64,000 nucleotides of DNA from an uncultured cyanobacterium (GCA_936920195.1 CAKZHE010000230.1:1-64000); one strand, 5' to 3'. Shown: positions 19,115 through 27,391, counted from the stretch's first letter. Program-made: numbers and translations. The notes: generated by a model not told the origin, from the sequence alone.

Positions 19115-19777
19115 ATGCCCAACCTGACGATAGAAACTTTATGTTCTGAAGCTGCAATATTCTCATCTGCTGAATCTCATCACTCAGAACCTCTACTCTA
19201 CGGTATCACAGATGGCAAAGCTGTGGGAACATACTTAGAGCGAAAGTTTAGACTATCCTTGAAAGGAAAGTATGAGTTTGTGGAGGGAAATTCAGCTAGT
19301 GGAATTGATTTTCCAGATTTGCTAGTAGATGTTAAAGTTACCAGTGTTAAGCAACCACAGTCATCATGCCCTTTCAAATCGGCACGGCAAAAAATTTTTG
19401 GGCTTGGGTATTCGCTGATGATATTTGTTTATGATAAAGTAGATAACAGTACCAGCCGCACGGCAACATTGAATATTTTAAATACAATCTTCGTGAGTGC
19501 TGAAAGAACCGCAGATTTCCAAATGACTCGGGGGATTCGTAATATTTTAGAGAACGAAGGCAATGCAGACGACTTAATTGCGTTTATGCTAGATCGAAAC
19601 TTGCCTGTAGATGAAATTGAAGCAGCAAGCATAGCCAATGAAATTATTATGAAACCTCCAACTCAAGGTTTTTTAACTATTTCCAATGCGTTGCAATGGC
19701 GGCTGCAATATGGCAGAGTGATTGAGCGGGCTGGGGAAGAAGAAGGAATTATGGCAGTTTACCAGGTAAACTTATGA
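19115..19777 (+). CDS. Probable type II restriction endonuclease
   Basis: A 220-residue protein overlapping by 4 bp (ATGA) the DNA methyltransferase downstream, the usual layout of a restriction-modification pair. I recognise no specific family, but GIDFPDLLVDVKVTS (residues 63-77) fits a PD-(D/E)XK core: Asp68, Asp72 and Lys74 after the beta turn, with Glu42 as a possible earlier ligand. Recognition sequence unknown. Both genes lack HIP1 octamers and look A+T-rich compared with neighbours, a sign of horizontal acquisition. The divergent gene is a sugar epimerase, so this is an insertion into an envelope locus. Confidence 0.75.
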   Translation: MPNLTIETLCSEAAIFSSAESHHSEPLLYGITDGKAVGTYLERKFRLSLKGKYEFVEGNSASGIDFPDLLVDVKVTSVKQPQSSCPFKSARQKIFGLGYSLMIFVYDKVDNSTSRTATLNILNTIFVSAERTADFQMTRGIRNILENEGNADDLIAFMLDRNLPVDEIEAASIANEIIMKPPTQGFLTISNALQWRLQYGRVIERAGEEEGIMAVYQVNL

Positions 19778-21213
19778 CTCAAGCTTCTAAAGTAAAAGTA
19801 GAATACGGAGACTTTCAAACTCCATTGGAGTTAGCCGAGAAGATTTGTCATAAGCTGGTATCTCTGGGAATTAATCCCAATGCAATCTTTGAGCCGACTT
19901 GTGGGAGAGGGAATTTTATTCAAGCTGCTGTGACTTCATTTCAACAAACAAAAAAAATTATTGGAATTGATATTAATCCTAATTATTTAGCAGAAATTAG
20001 TCAGAATGAACAGCTATCGAAAGATCGAAGAGTTCAAATTAGACAAGAAGATTTTTTTGACTTTGATTGGTTGTCATTGCCTGAAGAATTTGATCGCAAT
20101 ATTTTAGTCTTGGGAAACTTTCCTTGGGTGACAAATTCCCGTCAAGGAATGATTGGAGGCAGGAATTTACCTAAAAAAACTAACTTTCAGCATTATAGCG
20201 GTTTAGATGCAATTACTGGAAAGAGCAACTTTGATATTTCGGAATGGATGTTAATCCAGACTATCCAAGCCCTGCATAAGCGCGATGCTTCTCTGGCAAT
20301 GCTGTGCAAGACTTCTATTTCCAGAAAGCTATTAAACTATATCCATGCACATAAACTTAATTTGGCTTATTGTGCAGTTTATCAGATAGATGCCAAGAAA
20401 TATTTTGGGGCAACGGTTGATGCCTGTTTATTGTTTTGTAAGTTTGCTTCCAACCCCCCAAGATATTTCTGTGATGTGTTCATTAGCCTGGAAGAAACTC
20501 AATATTACCGAATAGGATATCGCTATAATATTTTGATTAAAGATTTAGATTCTTTTGAGAAACTAAATCATTTATATCAAGCAAAGTCAGAATTAAAATG
20601 GCGTTCTGGCGTTAAGCATGATTGCTCAAGTGTGATGGAGTTCCGTAAAATTGATCGTGTTTTTATTAATGGCTTAGGAGAAAAAGTTGACCTTGAAGAA
20701 ACATACCTTTTCCCTTTACTTAAAGGTTCTGATGTGGCGCAGAATCGGACAGCGGATATTAGCCGATATGTTTTAGTAACACAGAGGTTTATTGGTGAAT
20801 CAACTGAAATGATTGGAGATTTAGCTCCCAAAACCTGGAGATATTTAGAAGCTCATGCAGAATATTTAGATTCTAGGAAAAGTAAAATTTATCAAGGCAA
20901 TCCTCGCTTCGCTATTTTTGGAGTGGGAGATTATACATTTTTACCTTGGAAAGTAGCAATTTGTGGACTATATAAGAAGTTGGATTTTCGATTGATTGGA
21001 AATGTTGATAACAAACCTGTGGTTTTTGATGATACTGTTTATTTCTTGAGTTTTGATAATCAAAAAGATGCCGATAGAGCATTTACACTTTTAACTTCAA
21101 ATGTAGCAATGAAGTTCTATTCTTCTCTGATTTTTTGGGATGAAAAGCGCCCAATTAAAACTAGCATCTTGAATAGCTTAAACTTATCTGTTCTAGGAGA
21201 AAATGGTTTTTAA
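19774..21213 (+). CDS. N6-adenine-type DNA methyltransferase
   Basis: A 479-residue SAM-dependent DNA methyltransferase. Motif X is YGDFQTP (11-17), motif I FEPTCGRGNFI (39-49), motif II GIDINP (64-69), and catalytic motif IV is GNFPW (114-118), an NPPY variant as in gamma-class adenine enzymes. The long C-terminal half is probably the target-recognition domain. It overlaps the putative endonuclease by 4 bp, giving a compact type II system. Its last 16 bases, AGAAAATGGTTTTTAA, are also the start of a 75-bp sequence repeated at 21714, so the cassette ends exactly at a duplication boundary. Confidence 0.88.
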   Translation: MTQASKVKVEYGDFQTPLELAEKICHKLVSLGINPNAIFEPTCGRGNFIQAAVTSFQQTKKIIGIDINPNYLAEISQNEQLSKDRRVQIRQEDFFDFDWLSLPEEFDRNILVLGNFPWVTNSRQGMIGGRNLPKKTNFQHYSGLDAITGKSNFDISEWMLIQTIQALHKRDASLAMLCKTSISRKLLNYIHAHKLNLAYCAVYQIDAKKYFGATVDACLLFCKFASNPPRYFCDVFISLEETQYYRIGYRYNILIKDLDSFEKLNHLYQAKSELKWRSGVKHDCSSVMEFRKIDRVFINGLGEKVDLEETYLFPLLKGSDVAQNRTADISRYVLVTQRFIGESTEMIGDLAPKTWRYLEAHAEYLDSRKSKIYQGNPRFAIFGVGDYTFLPWKVAICGLYKKLDFRLIGNVDNKPVVFDDTVYFLSFDNQKDADRAFTLLTSNVAMKFYSSLIFWDEKRPIKTSILNSLNLSVLGENGF

Positions 21214-21272
21214 AAACCGAATTTAACTAGAGTGGTGCGAATTAGTTGTTCGGTTTGAATAGCACCATATTG
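21198..21272. repeat. 75-bp direct repeat, copy 1 (remnant of a glycosyltransferase 3' end)
   Basis: Matches 21714-21788 at 71 of 75 positions in the same orientation. On the minus strand it encodes the tail TEQLIRTTLVKFGF followed by a stop, the same C-terminus as the intact glycosyltransferase at 21726-22790. It is therefore a duplicated gene end, fused on its other side to the methyltransferase stop. Confidence 0.9.
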
Positions 21273-21419
21273 TTAAACAAACCAATTTTCAATTATTACT
21301 ACCGAAGCAGTTACTATCTCTCGTTGATGTTCGGTCAGATTTTGGACAACATTAACATTAGGAGTAGGACGAGTAGCCTCTGAAATAACATTGGTGTCTA
21401 ACAAATACCTGAAAATCAA
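21273..21419 (-). pseudogene. Truncated PIN-domain toxin (VapC-like)
   Basis: The minus strand reads, from a TTG at 21419, a PIN N-terminus with RYLLDTNVISEATR, where the DTN aspartate is the first metal ligand of VapC ribonucleases. It continues to about residue 48 and stops at the edge of the 75-bp repeat. Full VapC proteins are about 130-140 residues and need three further acidic residues, so this copy cannot be active. It overlaps the antitoxin stop by 4 bp, the normal vapBC arrangement. The truncation point coincides with the duplicated glycosyltransferase end, so one rearrangement probably made both. Confidence 0.82.
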
Positions 21420-21682
21420 AATTTAACCTCCCTACCCACAGAGCGATCGCGAAGATCTAAAAAATCTTCATCAGTAAAAATAATATTTTCTTGCTCCATC
21501 CTCTTTCTAAATCGTAAAGTCAGATCCCAAAACCCCTCAGAATTTGTTTTTTCGTCCTCTAAGCAATTAGCAATTACAGGCTGATGATTATCAATCCGTT
21601 GTTGGCGGATTAACTCAAATAAGTAATCCCGATCTTCCATTGACAAATTTTCTACTTGAGCAATAATTTCTTGTAAAGTCAT
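21416..21682 (-). CDS. VapB-like antitoxin of a decayed vapBC module
   Basis: An 88-residue protein. The N-terminal half (MTLQEIIAQVENLSMEDRDYLFELIRQQRI) is the helix region seen in many cyanobacterial antitoxins. The C-terminal FTDEDFLDLRDRSVGREVKF matches the toxin-binding tail (xLRDRSxGREVxL) of antitoxins paired with PIN toxins. A strong AGGAGG precedes the ATG. The toxin gene immediately downstream is truncated, so this antitoxin is an orphan and may be kept to counter related toxins elsewhere or is decaying. Confidence 0.75.
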   Translation of the reverse strand: MTLQEIIAQVENLSMEDRDYLFELIRQQRIDNHQPVIANCLEDEKTNSEGFWDLTLRFRKRMEQENIIFTDEDFLDLRDRSVGREVKF

Positions 21683-21713
21683 TATCCAACCTCCTGAATT
21701 ATTTCAATTGCTC

Positions 21714-21788
21714 AGAAAATGGTTTTTAAAAACCGAATTTAACTAGGGTGGTGCGAATTAGTTGTTCGGCTTGGATAGCACCATTTTG
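21714..21788. repeat. 75-bp direct repeat, copy 2 (intact glycosyltransferase 3' end)
   Basis: Second copy of the 21198-21272 sequence with four mismatches. It contains the stop codon and last 20 or so codons of the intact glycosyltransferase gene. Copy spacing is 516 bp, and the DNA between holds only the toxin fragment and the antitoxin. Confidence 0.9.
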
Positions 21789-22790
21789 ATAGTAAGGGCA
21801 ACTATGGGGTTTTGGCGATCGCATGGACAAGATTTTCTGAATCGCCGCGATCGCTTCTTTGCTATTGTCCACCCCCCAGACACAATTTGCCAAGTTATCT
21901 CTTTGTAACCGTCGCTGTTGGCGATCGTAGATTCGCGGGAGGGCAAAGGCAACTAATGGCACTCCCAAGGCAGCGCATTCATAAACGGTATTATAACCAG
22001 CCCCACCAATGACGGCATCAGCGGCAAGCAAGCATTCGATTCCGGGGTAGTGGTTGATATGGGCGGGGGAATGGGGGCTAAGATGGCGGATAGCAATATG
22101 GGGAAAAGCGGTAGTCAGTTGGGTGGCTAAGTTGGTAAAAAAGGGTTGTTCAACAAGATTGCCAGCAGCACAGACGACAACTACGGGATTGTCAAGTTGA
22201 TTTAATTGTAAAAGCGATCGCGCTGTTTTTAGTTCTGGTAATTCTTCCGGATTGCGAATTATCCAAGGTAGGGTATGCTGCACGCCGGGTAAGTCGGCGA
22301 GGGGTAAATCTACTCCCTCTCCCGGTACGATAATAGTATTGAAGTGCTGCTGAACAAAAGAATGAAGATTTTTAACTTGCACATATTCCGGATTAAGATC
22401 GCGATGGATGAAAATTCGCGGGATACTTTCTAGTTGGGGGAGGATTTTCACCAGTTCTCCCCCTAAGCCACGCGGAAAGGTATCAACAATTAAACAGTTA
22501 TAGTTGGTGTTGCAGAGGATTTGCTCAACTTGTTGGCAAGTGCTTTCTAATCCTGCGGTTGGTGAAATAAAGTGAATGTGGCAACCTGAAATTTCCGGGG
22601 CTGAAGATGGCTTTGGTTGCAGAAGAAGATGATGAGCATAAGGGCTGTTGGTAATAATTTCGACGCGGCGGTAGCGAGCCGCAATTCGCCCCAAGGATAA
22701 AGCCCGATTCAGGTGTCCCCAACCTCCACCCAAAGCATAAATTAACCAAGTTTCATTTTCATCTTTCGGTAGGTGTACCATTCTCCACAT
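21726..22790 (-). CDS. GT-B-fold glycosyltransferase, MurG-like
   Basis: About 354 residues. The N-terminal WLIYALGGGWGHLNRALSLGRIA is the glycine-rich GGGxGHxxR loop of MurG/monogalactosyldiacylglycerol-synthase-type glycosyltransferases. The C-terminal ECLLAADAVIGGAGYNTVYECAALGVPLVAFALPR is the donor-site GGxGT-like block. The acceptor is unknown. The open frame extends upstream into a GTAGGGGCAA repeat, so I start at the ATG at 22790; 22781 is an alternative. It faces away from the GT8-like pair at 23008, with which it may share an envelope-glycan pathway. Confidence 0.82.
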   Translation of the reverse strand: MWRMVHLPKDENETWLIYALGGGWGHLNRALSLGRIAARYRRVEIITNSPYAHHLLLQPKPSSAPEISGCHIHFISPTAGLESTCQQVEQILCNTNYNCLIVDTFPRGLGGELVKILPQLESIPRIFIHRDLNPEYVQVKNLHSFVQQHFNTIIVPGEGVDLPLADLPGVQHTLPWIIRNPEELPELKTARSLLQLNQLDNPVVVVCAAGNLVEQPFFTNLATQLTTAFPHIAIRHLSPHSPAHINHYPGIECLLAADAVIGGAGYNTVYECAALGVPLVAFALPRIYDRQQRRLQRDNLANCVWGVDNSKEAIAAIQKILSMRSPKPHSCPYYQNGAIQAEQLIRTTLVKFGF

Positions 22791-22838
22791 TGGGCGGCTA
22801 AGTCTTCCACAATCCCGATTAACCGCTATAGCGCTTCC

Positions 22839-22949
22839 GTAGGGGCAATCCCCCCGTGGTTGCCCCAATTTAAAGGGGTAGGCACGGGGGCGCTACCCCC
22901 CCGTGGTTGCCCCAATTTAAAGGGGTAGGCACGGGGGCGCTACCCCTAC
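22839..22949. repeat. GTAGGGGCAATCCCCC palindrome with internal tandem duplication
   Basis: The block reads GTAGGGGCAATCCCCCCGTG, then the GGGTAGGCACGGGGGCGCTA arm, with the central 50 or so bases present twice in tandem. Related copies lie at 12234-12263 and 12471-12534. It separates divergent glycosyltransferase genes. Confidence 0.75.
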
Positions 22950-23007
22950 AGATTTGTCCAAATGATTCAGACGCGCTATATAATCAAGTTATTGATTTTT
23001 TTTTAAT

Positions 23008-24003
23008 ATGGATGGAATTTGCACCCTGGCTAATGACCGAGTTTATGACCAATTAATTGCTTTGCTAAATAGCATTCAAGCAACTCTTGGGTCAGAAATT
23101 CCGGTTTGGGTTTATCCCTACGACGATAATACCAGTAAAATTGCGGCTGAAATTGCTCGCCGTCCCAACGTTAATTTATATCAAGATCGAGATGTCATCG
23201 CTCGGTGGGAAGAATTTGCCCGCCAAGTTTGGGATACTCACCCCACCGCCAAACAAAGTTGGCAGAAAATTGGTAGCGAAACCTATCATCGCTTGGGAAC
23301 TCACCGCCGCTACTGTGCGTTTGAAGGAGAAAGCGATCGCTTTATTTATATGGATGCTGATACCCTATTATTAGGTTCAGTAGCCCCAATTTTTCAACAA
23401 CTAGATCGCAGCGATTGGGTAGTTTATGACTTTCAGCATAAAGATCCCAGTCACGTTTACGATCTGGCGGCTCCGAAATTAAATACTATTTTTTCACCAG
23501 AAAGAATTGCCTCAGAAATCTTTTGTTCTGGCTTTTATGCCTCCAAAAAAGGGATGTTTCCCCTCGCCCAAAGGGAATTTATCTTAGCCCAACTCCGCGC
23601 CGGAGAAGCTGAAATTCTATATCCAATGGCAGCCGATCAACCAATTTTAAATTATATGGTGATGAAGTTGGGAATATCCAGCTACAACTTTGCTTTACAG
23701 TTGCCAGAAAGTGAAAAAACTGGCTGTTGTGTCACCTCTTCCCATTTTATCGAAAAAGACTTTCGGCTATACGACAAAGATCGCCCCCTAACTTACTTGC
23801 ATTATATTGGACTATCTTCCCAATTATTTGCTAGAGTTTGTCAAGGGGAAAATATTGACTTTCCTTACCGGGACTTATTTTTACACTACCGCTATTTGCA
23901 CGAACCCGAAAAGCGCCCTAAATTTACCACCAAACCCAAAGCCTACAACCAGCCACCGAATTTGATGGCGAAAGTGATGCGAAAATTAAGATTAAACAAT
24001 TAA
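23008..24003 (+). CDS. GT8-like putative glycosyltransferase (Npun_R2821/R2823-type family)
   Basis: A 331-residue protein. DGICTLANDRVYDQLIALLNSI and YMDADTLLLG supply a GT-A-like N-terminus and a DxD metal site (DAD), followed by a SDWVVYDFQ block. I recall this family from cyanobacteria under the Npun_R2821/Npun_R2823 name; no reaction is established. A basic C-terminal tail (MAKVMRKLRLNN) may aid membrane association. Ten bases separate it from a paralogue on the same strand (24014-24919), indicating an operon. Confidence 0.8.
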   Translation: MDGICTLANDRVYDQLIALLNSIQATLGSEIPVWVYPYDDNTSKIAAEIARRPNVNLYQDRDVIARWEEFARQVWDTHPTAKQSWQKIGSETYHRLGTHRRYCAFEGESDRFIYMDADTLLLGSVAPIFQQLDRSDWVVYDFQHKDPSHVYDLAAPKLNTIFSPERIASEIFCSGFYASKKGMFPLAQREFILAQLRAGEAEILYPMAADQPILNYMVMKLGISSYNFALQLPESEKTGCCVTSSHFIEKDFRLYDKDRPLTYLHYIGLSSQLFARVCQGENIDFPYRDLFLHYRYLHEPEKRPKFTTKPKAYNQPPNLMAKVMRKLRLNN

Positions 24004-24013
24004 GGATATTGCG

Positions 24014-24919
24014 ATGAGTCGTGGGATTTATATTACTGCTAATGATAAAGTGATGGATCAGGCGATCGCTCTCCTGAACAGCATTCGTCTTTATGATGCC
24101 GATATTCCCGTTGTGCTGATTCCCTACGACGACAAATATCAAGCTGTCGCAGAAAAATTGGCGGCAGAATACGGCGTACAAGTTTATGGAGATTTGCAGT
24201 TTATTGAACGCTTATCCCTGAAATTACAACAGATCTTTGGCGAAAAGTTTTTTGCTCGCCCCAATCAATTTCGCAAACAAGCTTGCTGGTTTGGAGAATT
24301 CGAGCAATTTCTGTATATTGATACTGACATTGTGGTTTTTGAAAAGATTGCTGATAACTTAAATTATTTAGCCGATTATGATTTTATTTGCTGCGACTAC
24401 CAACACCGGGGCGGCATTACCAATGTTTTTAGCCCTCAAATTATTACTGACAAAGTATTTAGCGAAGCTGAATTAAAGGAGATTTTCAATTGCGGTTTTT
24501 GGGGGTCAAAAAAGAACTTACTTTCGGAAACAGATTTATATGATAGCTTTGCCGAATGTGCCTCCCATCCCGAATATTTCGACTTTTCTCGTAAAACCTC
24601 CGACCAACCTATTATTAATTATACCATCTTAAAACGCATTAATCGCCGTTTTAATATTACTAATCGAGTAGAAGGAGCGCCGGGAAACTGGGCTGGTAGC
24701 AAACATTTCCAAGTCAAAGATTATATTCTTTTCGATCCTAAAGTTAATCAGCGCTTGCAATATTTACACTGGGCAGGATTTAAAATTGCACCGGGATGTC
24801 CCTATTGGGAAATTTGGGAATATCATCGTTATTTGCGCGAATCAAAACCTAGTCAATTACCTACCCCACCACAGAAAAGTTTTTGGCAAAAAATCGCCAA
24901 TAAACTGAGAATTGAATAA
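24014..24919 (+). CDS. GT8-like putative glycosyltransferase, paralogue of the upstream gene
   Basis: A 301-residue protein that repeats the design of its neighbour: GIYITANDKVMDQAIALLNSIR, the PYDDK step, a DxD site in YIDTDIVVFEK, NCGFWGSKK, and a C-terminal EYHRYLRES before a basic tail (FWQKIANKLRIE). The two diverge strongly between motifs, so duplication is old and the substrates may differ. It shares the operon (10-bp gap). Function inferred only as sugar transfer to an envelope or exopolysaccharide acceptor. Confidence 0.8.
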   Translation: MSRGIYITANDKVMDQAIALLNSIRLYDADIPVVLIPYDDKYQAVAEKLAAEYGVQVYGDLQFIERLSLKLQQIFGEKFFARPNQFRKQACWFGEFEQFLYIDTDIVVFEKIADNLNYLADYDFICCDYQHRGGITNVFSPQIITDKVFSEAELKEIFNCGFWGSKKNLLSETDLYDSFAECASHPEYFDFSRKTSDQPIINYTILKRINRRFNITNRVEGAPGNWAGSKHFQVKDYILFDPKVNQRLQYLHWAGFKIAPGCPYWEIWEYHRYLRESKPSQLPTPPQKSFWQKIANKLRIE

Positions 24920-24980
24920 AGGTTTTTACATTGGATAAAGTGAGCCAGTCGTAATGGAAGTTGAGCATCAACTAGAAATT

Positions 24981-25229
24981 TCATGAGGCCAGCTTATAGA
25001 CACTCTTAATTTGACTTAAACGAGCCGCAAACAGTAAGGCTGATAGAATATCTGCTTCCTCTAAATCATCATAATCTATCAAAATTTCCTCATGCGTCAT
25101 CCCAGCACTTAGCAGTTCCAATAAAAACTCAACTGGATAGCGCAACCCTCGAATGCAGGGCTTACCATGACAGATTTCTGGATCGATGGTGATTCTTTGT
25201 AAAAGGGAATTATCCATTAATGAACTCAT
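24981..25229 (-). CDS. DUF433 protein (probable antitoxin)
   Basis: An 82-residue DUF433 protein with the motif RITIDPEICHGKPCIRGLRYPVEFLLELL and the acidic helix EILIDYDDLEEADILSALLFAAR. DUF433 proteins are small winged-helix-like proteins usually seen as antitoxins beside PIN or MT-A70-type toxins. No toxin follows here; the next gene upstream, 12 bp away, encodes a Uma2 nuclease. AGGAGG precedes the ATG. Confidence 0.88.
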   Translation of the reverse strand: MSSLMDNSLLQRITIDPEICHGKPCIRGLRYPVEFLLELLSAGMTHEEILIDYDDLEEADILSALLFAARLSQIKSVYKLAS

Positions 25230-25241
25230 CGCTTTAACCTC

Positions 25242-25808
25242 CTAAAAATCCCATTCTTCAAACAGTTCTGAAACCGCCATCGAAAACCCCGGTACTATTG
25301 CCTCACCATCCAGACGATCCGCAGGACGCAAAAAGCGATCGGGTTCGGGTGAATGATAAACCAAAACATACTTTTCATCAGGATGAATCACCCAAACTAA
25401 GCGCGTGTCATTCTCGAAATATTCTATAATTTTATCGTGAATTTCTTCAACCGTATTACTCGGAGATAGAATCTCCACAGCTAGATCGGGAGAACCTGTA
25501 AAAAAACCTCTTGGTGGACGCTTTAACCCTTTAAGTCTTTCCTTGGAAACAAAAGAAACATCAGGCGATCTCTTATTGCCATTTTTCAAAGTAAACGCTG
25601 TACTCGAATCGCAGACAATACCCAGTTTGTGCTGTTTCACATAGATTGCCAAAAAACCACCCAGCAATGAGCCGATCCCGCCATGCTCCATCCCTGAATT
25701 CCCCATATCCACCACCTCCCCATTTACCAATTCATAGCGATGCCCATCCGGGGACAGTTCCATAAACTCAGCATCAGTCCAGACTTTCTTTTCAGTGGAA
25801 ATAGTCAT
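25242..25808 (-). CDS. Uma2-family putative endonuclease
   Basis: A 188-residue Uma2 (DUF820) protein, a PD-(D/E)XK-fold family greatly expanded in cyanobacteria. The core SPDLAVEILSPSNTVEEIHDKIIEYFENDTRLVWVIHP carries the family acidic residues and the downstream Lys-Tyr motif; the N-terminus FMELSPDGHRYELVNGEVVDM is typical. Biological role is unknown. AGGAGG precedes the ATG. It is 12 bp upstream of the DUF433 gene on the same strand. Confidence 0.9.
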   Translation of the reverse strand: MTISTEKKVWTDAEFMELSPDGHRYELVNGEVVDMGNSGMEHGGIGSLLGGFLAIYVKQHKLGIVCDSSTAFTLKNGNKRSPDVSFVSKERLKGLKRPPRGFFTGSPDLAVEILSPSNTVEEIHDKIIEYFENDTRLVWVIHPDEKYVLVYHSPEPDRFLRPADRLDGEAIVPGFSMAVSELFEEWDF

Positions 25809-25976
25809 AATCCCAACCTCCTGAGATTTTGCCGAATCGCTGCTTCCAGTTTAGTACAGGAATACTGATGGATACAAACCGGATACAGCGTATCCAAACA
25901 AAGCGTTAAAGTACCCAATAAAAAAGCCCTCAGTTAAACTATGTTAGCTGAAAGCGTTGATTTGATGAGGCTGTAC

Positions 25977-26023
25977 GAATGGGCGATACAGGATCTGAAT
26001 CTGTGACCCCTTCCGTGTGAAGG
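25977..26023. repeat. att-like copy of the tRNA-Val 3' half
   Basis: A 47-bp match (45 of 47) to 27789-27835, which covers the 3' end, T arm, variable loop and anticodon arm of tRNA-Val(CAC). Orientation is the same. Two substitutions damage the T arm and the 5' half is missing, so it is not a tRNA gene. It is 136 bp upstream of the integrase gene: the expected distal attachment site of an element integrated in the tRNA gene. Confidence 0.88.
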
Positions 26024-26095
26024 TGAGACAACTGACGCATATATGTCATGCCCTGCATAGGTTTTGTCTCTGCACTCAAAATGTATTCAGAACTT

Positions 26096-26144
26096 TCTAT
26101 TCATTTTCTAGTCAAAGTGCTATAGTGAGTTTAACGAGTTAAAC
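26096..26144 (+). promoter_or_regulatory. Integrase promoter region with arm-like repeat and palindrome
   Basis: A 21-bp sequence at 26096-26116 (TCTATTCATTTTCTAGTCAA and one more base) recurs at 27678-27698 near the other end of the element with two mismatches. TATAGT at 26122-26127 is a possible -10 box. GTTTAAC-GA-GTTAAAC (26129-26144) is a perfect palindrome 15 bp before the integrase ATG, a candidate operator. Confidence 0.55.
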
Positions 26145-26159
26145 CCCATTGGGATAGAA

Positions 26160-27320
26160 ATGTATAGCAAGACGGAAACAGGCAAAGCGAGTAAGGGAAC
26201 GGTAGGGGTATCAGCGGATAAAGGAACCTTACGGCTATCGTTCCCGCGATTGATGTTCGGCGGTAAGCAGAAATTTGTAGCGCTAGGCTTGAGAGATACC
26301 CCAGAGAACCGCGTCATAGCTGAGAAAAAAGCACTACAAGCGAACTTAGACATCAGTAATAATGAGTTTGACTTCACCCTAGAAAAGTACAAACCTGTTC
26401 ACCATTTGACGGTAGCATCACCACCAGCTACGAAAATGTTATCAATCGTAGAACTGTGGGACAAATTTACTGAATACAAAAAGAAATCACTCAAACCTAA
26501 AACACTGGAGAAATATGACAATCTCAGAAAGTTGCTTATCAAGGTAAGCGCACCATTAGATGATGCGATCGCCGTAAAAGGACAGCTTGAAAAGCTAACC
26601 ACAATCTTTAGGGTTAAAGATGCGCTGATGTATTTATCAGCTGCTAGTAACTGGGGTTGCAAAAATAGATTGTTGAGCAGCAATCCTTACGAGGGAATGA
26701 GCAACGAATTACCAAAACATAACTACCAAGATAATTCTTGCCCTAATGCGTTTACTGATGATGAAACGGCTCTTATTATTCAATCATTCAAGAACGATGA
26801 GCGTTCAGGGATGAACTATAAGCGGTATGCGGCCTTTGTGGAATTTTTATTCTTGACTGGCTGTAGACCATCGGAAGCTGTAGGCTTGCAGTGGAAAAAT
26901 ATCTCTGAAGACTGTGGGACAGTACATTTTATGGGTTCAATCGGACAGGTAGGCAATCGACGGGTAAGAGTTTCCAAGTCAAAAAATAACCGCACTCGTT
27001 CGCTAGCAGTATCGCCAAGATGTCAGGCATTACTTAAAAGTATTCAGCCACCCGTTAAAGAACCGGAAAAATTATTATTTTCTGTGAATGGACAGCCTAT
27101 CAATTATCGCAACTTTAGCAGAAGGGCATGGAGCAGCATTGTTGACCCTATTAAGCCTGATACTACACCGTATAACGCTCGCGATACCTTCATTACTAAT
27201 CAATTGATGAAAGGTGTTCCGAGTGCAATAATCGCTAAGTGGTGCGACACATCTGTTTCTATGATTGACAAAAGTTATGCCGATAAGCTAAAACTTTCGG
27301 CGCTTAGACCGCTTGATTAG
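26160..27320 (+). CDS. Tyrosine recombinase (integrase) of a tRNA-Val element
   Basis: A 386-residue phage-type integrase. The core-binding region is about residues 93-185. The catalytic domain has Arg236 in LTGCRPSEA, the second arginine Arg341 in YNARDTFITNQL, WCDTS at 361-365, and nucleophile Tyr373 in MIDKSYAD. The HxxRH pair of most integrases is replaced (YxxRD), a variant I recall from other cyanobacterial integrases. It lies between tRNA-Val and a 47-bp copy of that tRNA's 3' half and reads toward the tRNA. One further small frame is the only other cargo, so this is a minimal element or a deletion remnant. Confidence 0.92.
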   Translation: MYSKTETGKASKGTVGVSADKGTLRLSFPRLMFGGKQKFVALGLRDTPENRVIAEKKALQANLDISNNEFDFTLEKYKPVHHLTVASPPATKMLSIVELWDKFTEYKKKSLKPKTLEKYDNLRKLLIKVSAPLDDAIAVKGQLEKLTTIFRVKDALMYLSAASNWGCKNRLLSSNPYEGMSNELPKHNYQDNSCPNAFTDDETALIIQSFKNDERSGMNYKRYAAFVEFLFLTGCRPSEAVGLQWKNISEDCGTVHFMGSIGQVGNRRVRVSKSKNNRTRSLAVSPRCQALLKSIQPPVKEPEKLLFSVNGQPINYRNFSRRAWSSIVDPIKPDTTPYNARDTFITNQLMKGVPSAIIAKWCDTSVSMIDKSYADKLKLSALRPLD

Positions 27321-27362
27321 TCCTTGGCAGCTATAACCCATACACCATAAGGAATACAACAA

Positions 27363-27391
27363 AAAGAGGGGTTTAGCAATGACCCCTCTTT
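27363..27391 (+). terminator. Stem-loop after the integrase gene
   Basis: AAAGAGGGG and CCCCTCTTT form a perfect 9-bp stem with an 11-nt loop 42 bp after the integrase stop. There is no T run beyond the stem itself, so termination strength is uncertain. Confidence 0.5.

Noticed and set aside
25977..26023. Second tRNA-Val gene
   Set aside because: Only the 3' half is present and the T arm is mutated; it is an att copy.
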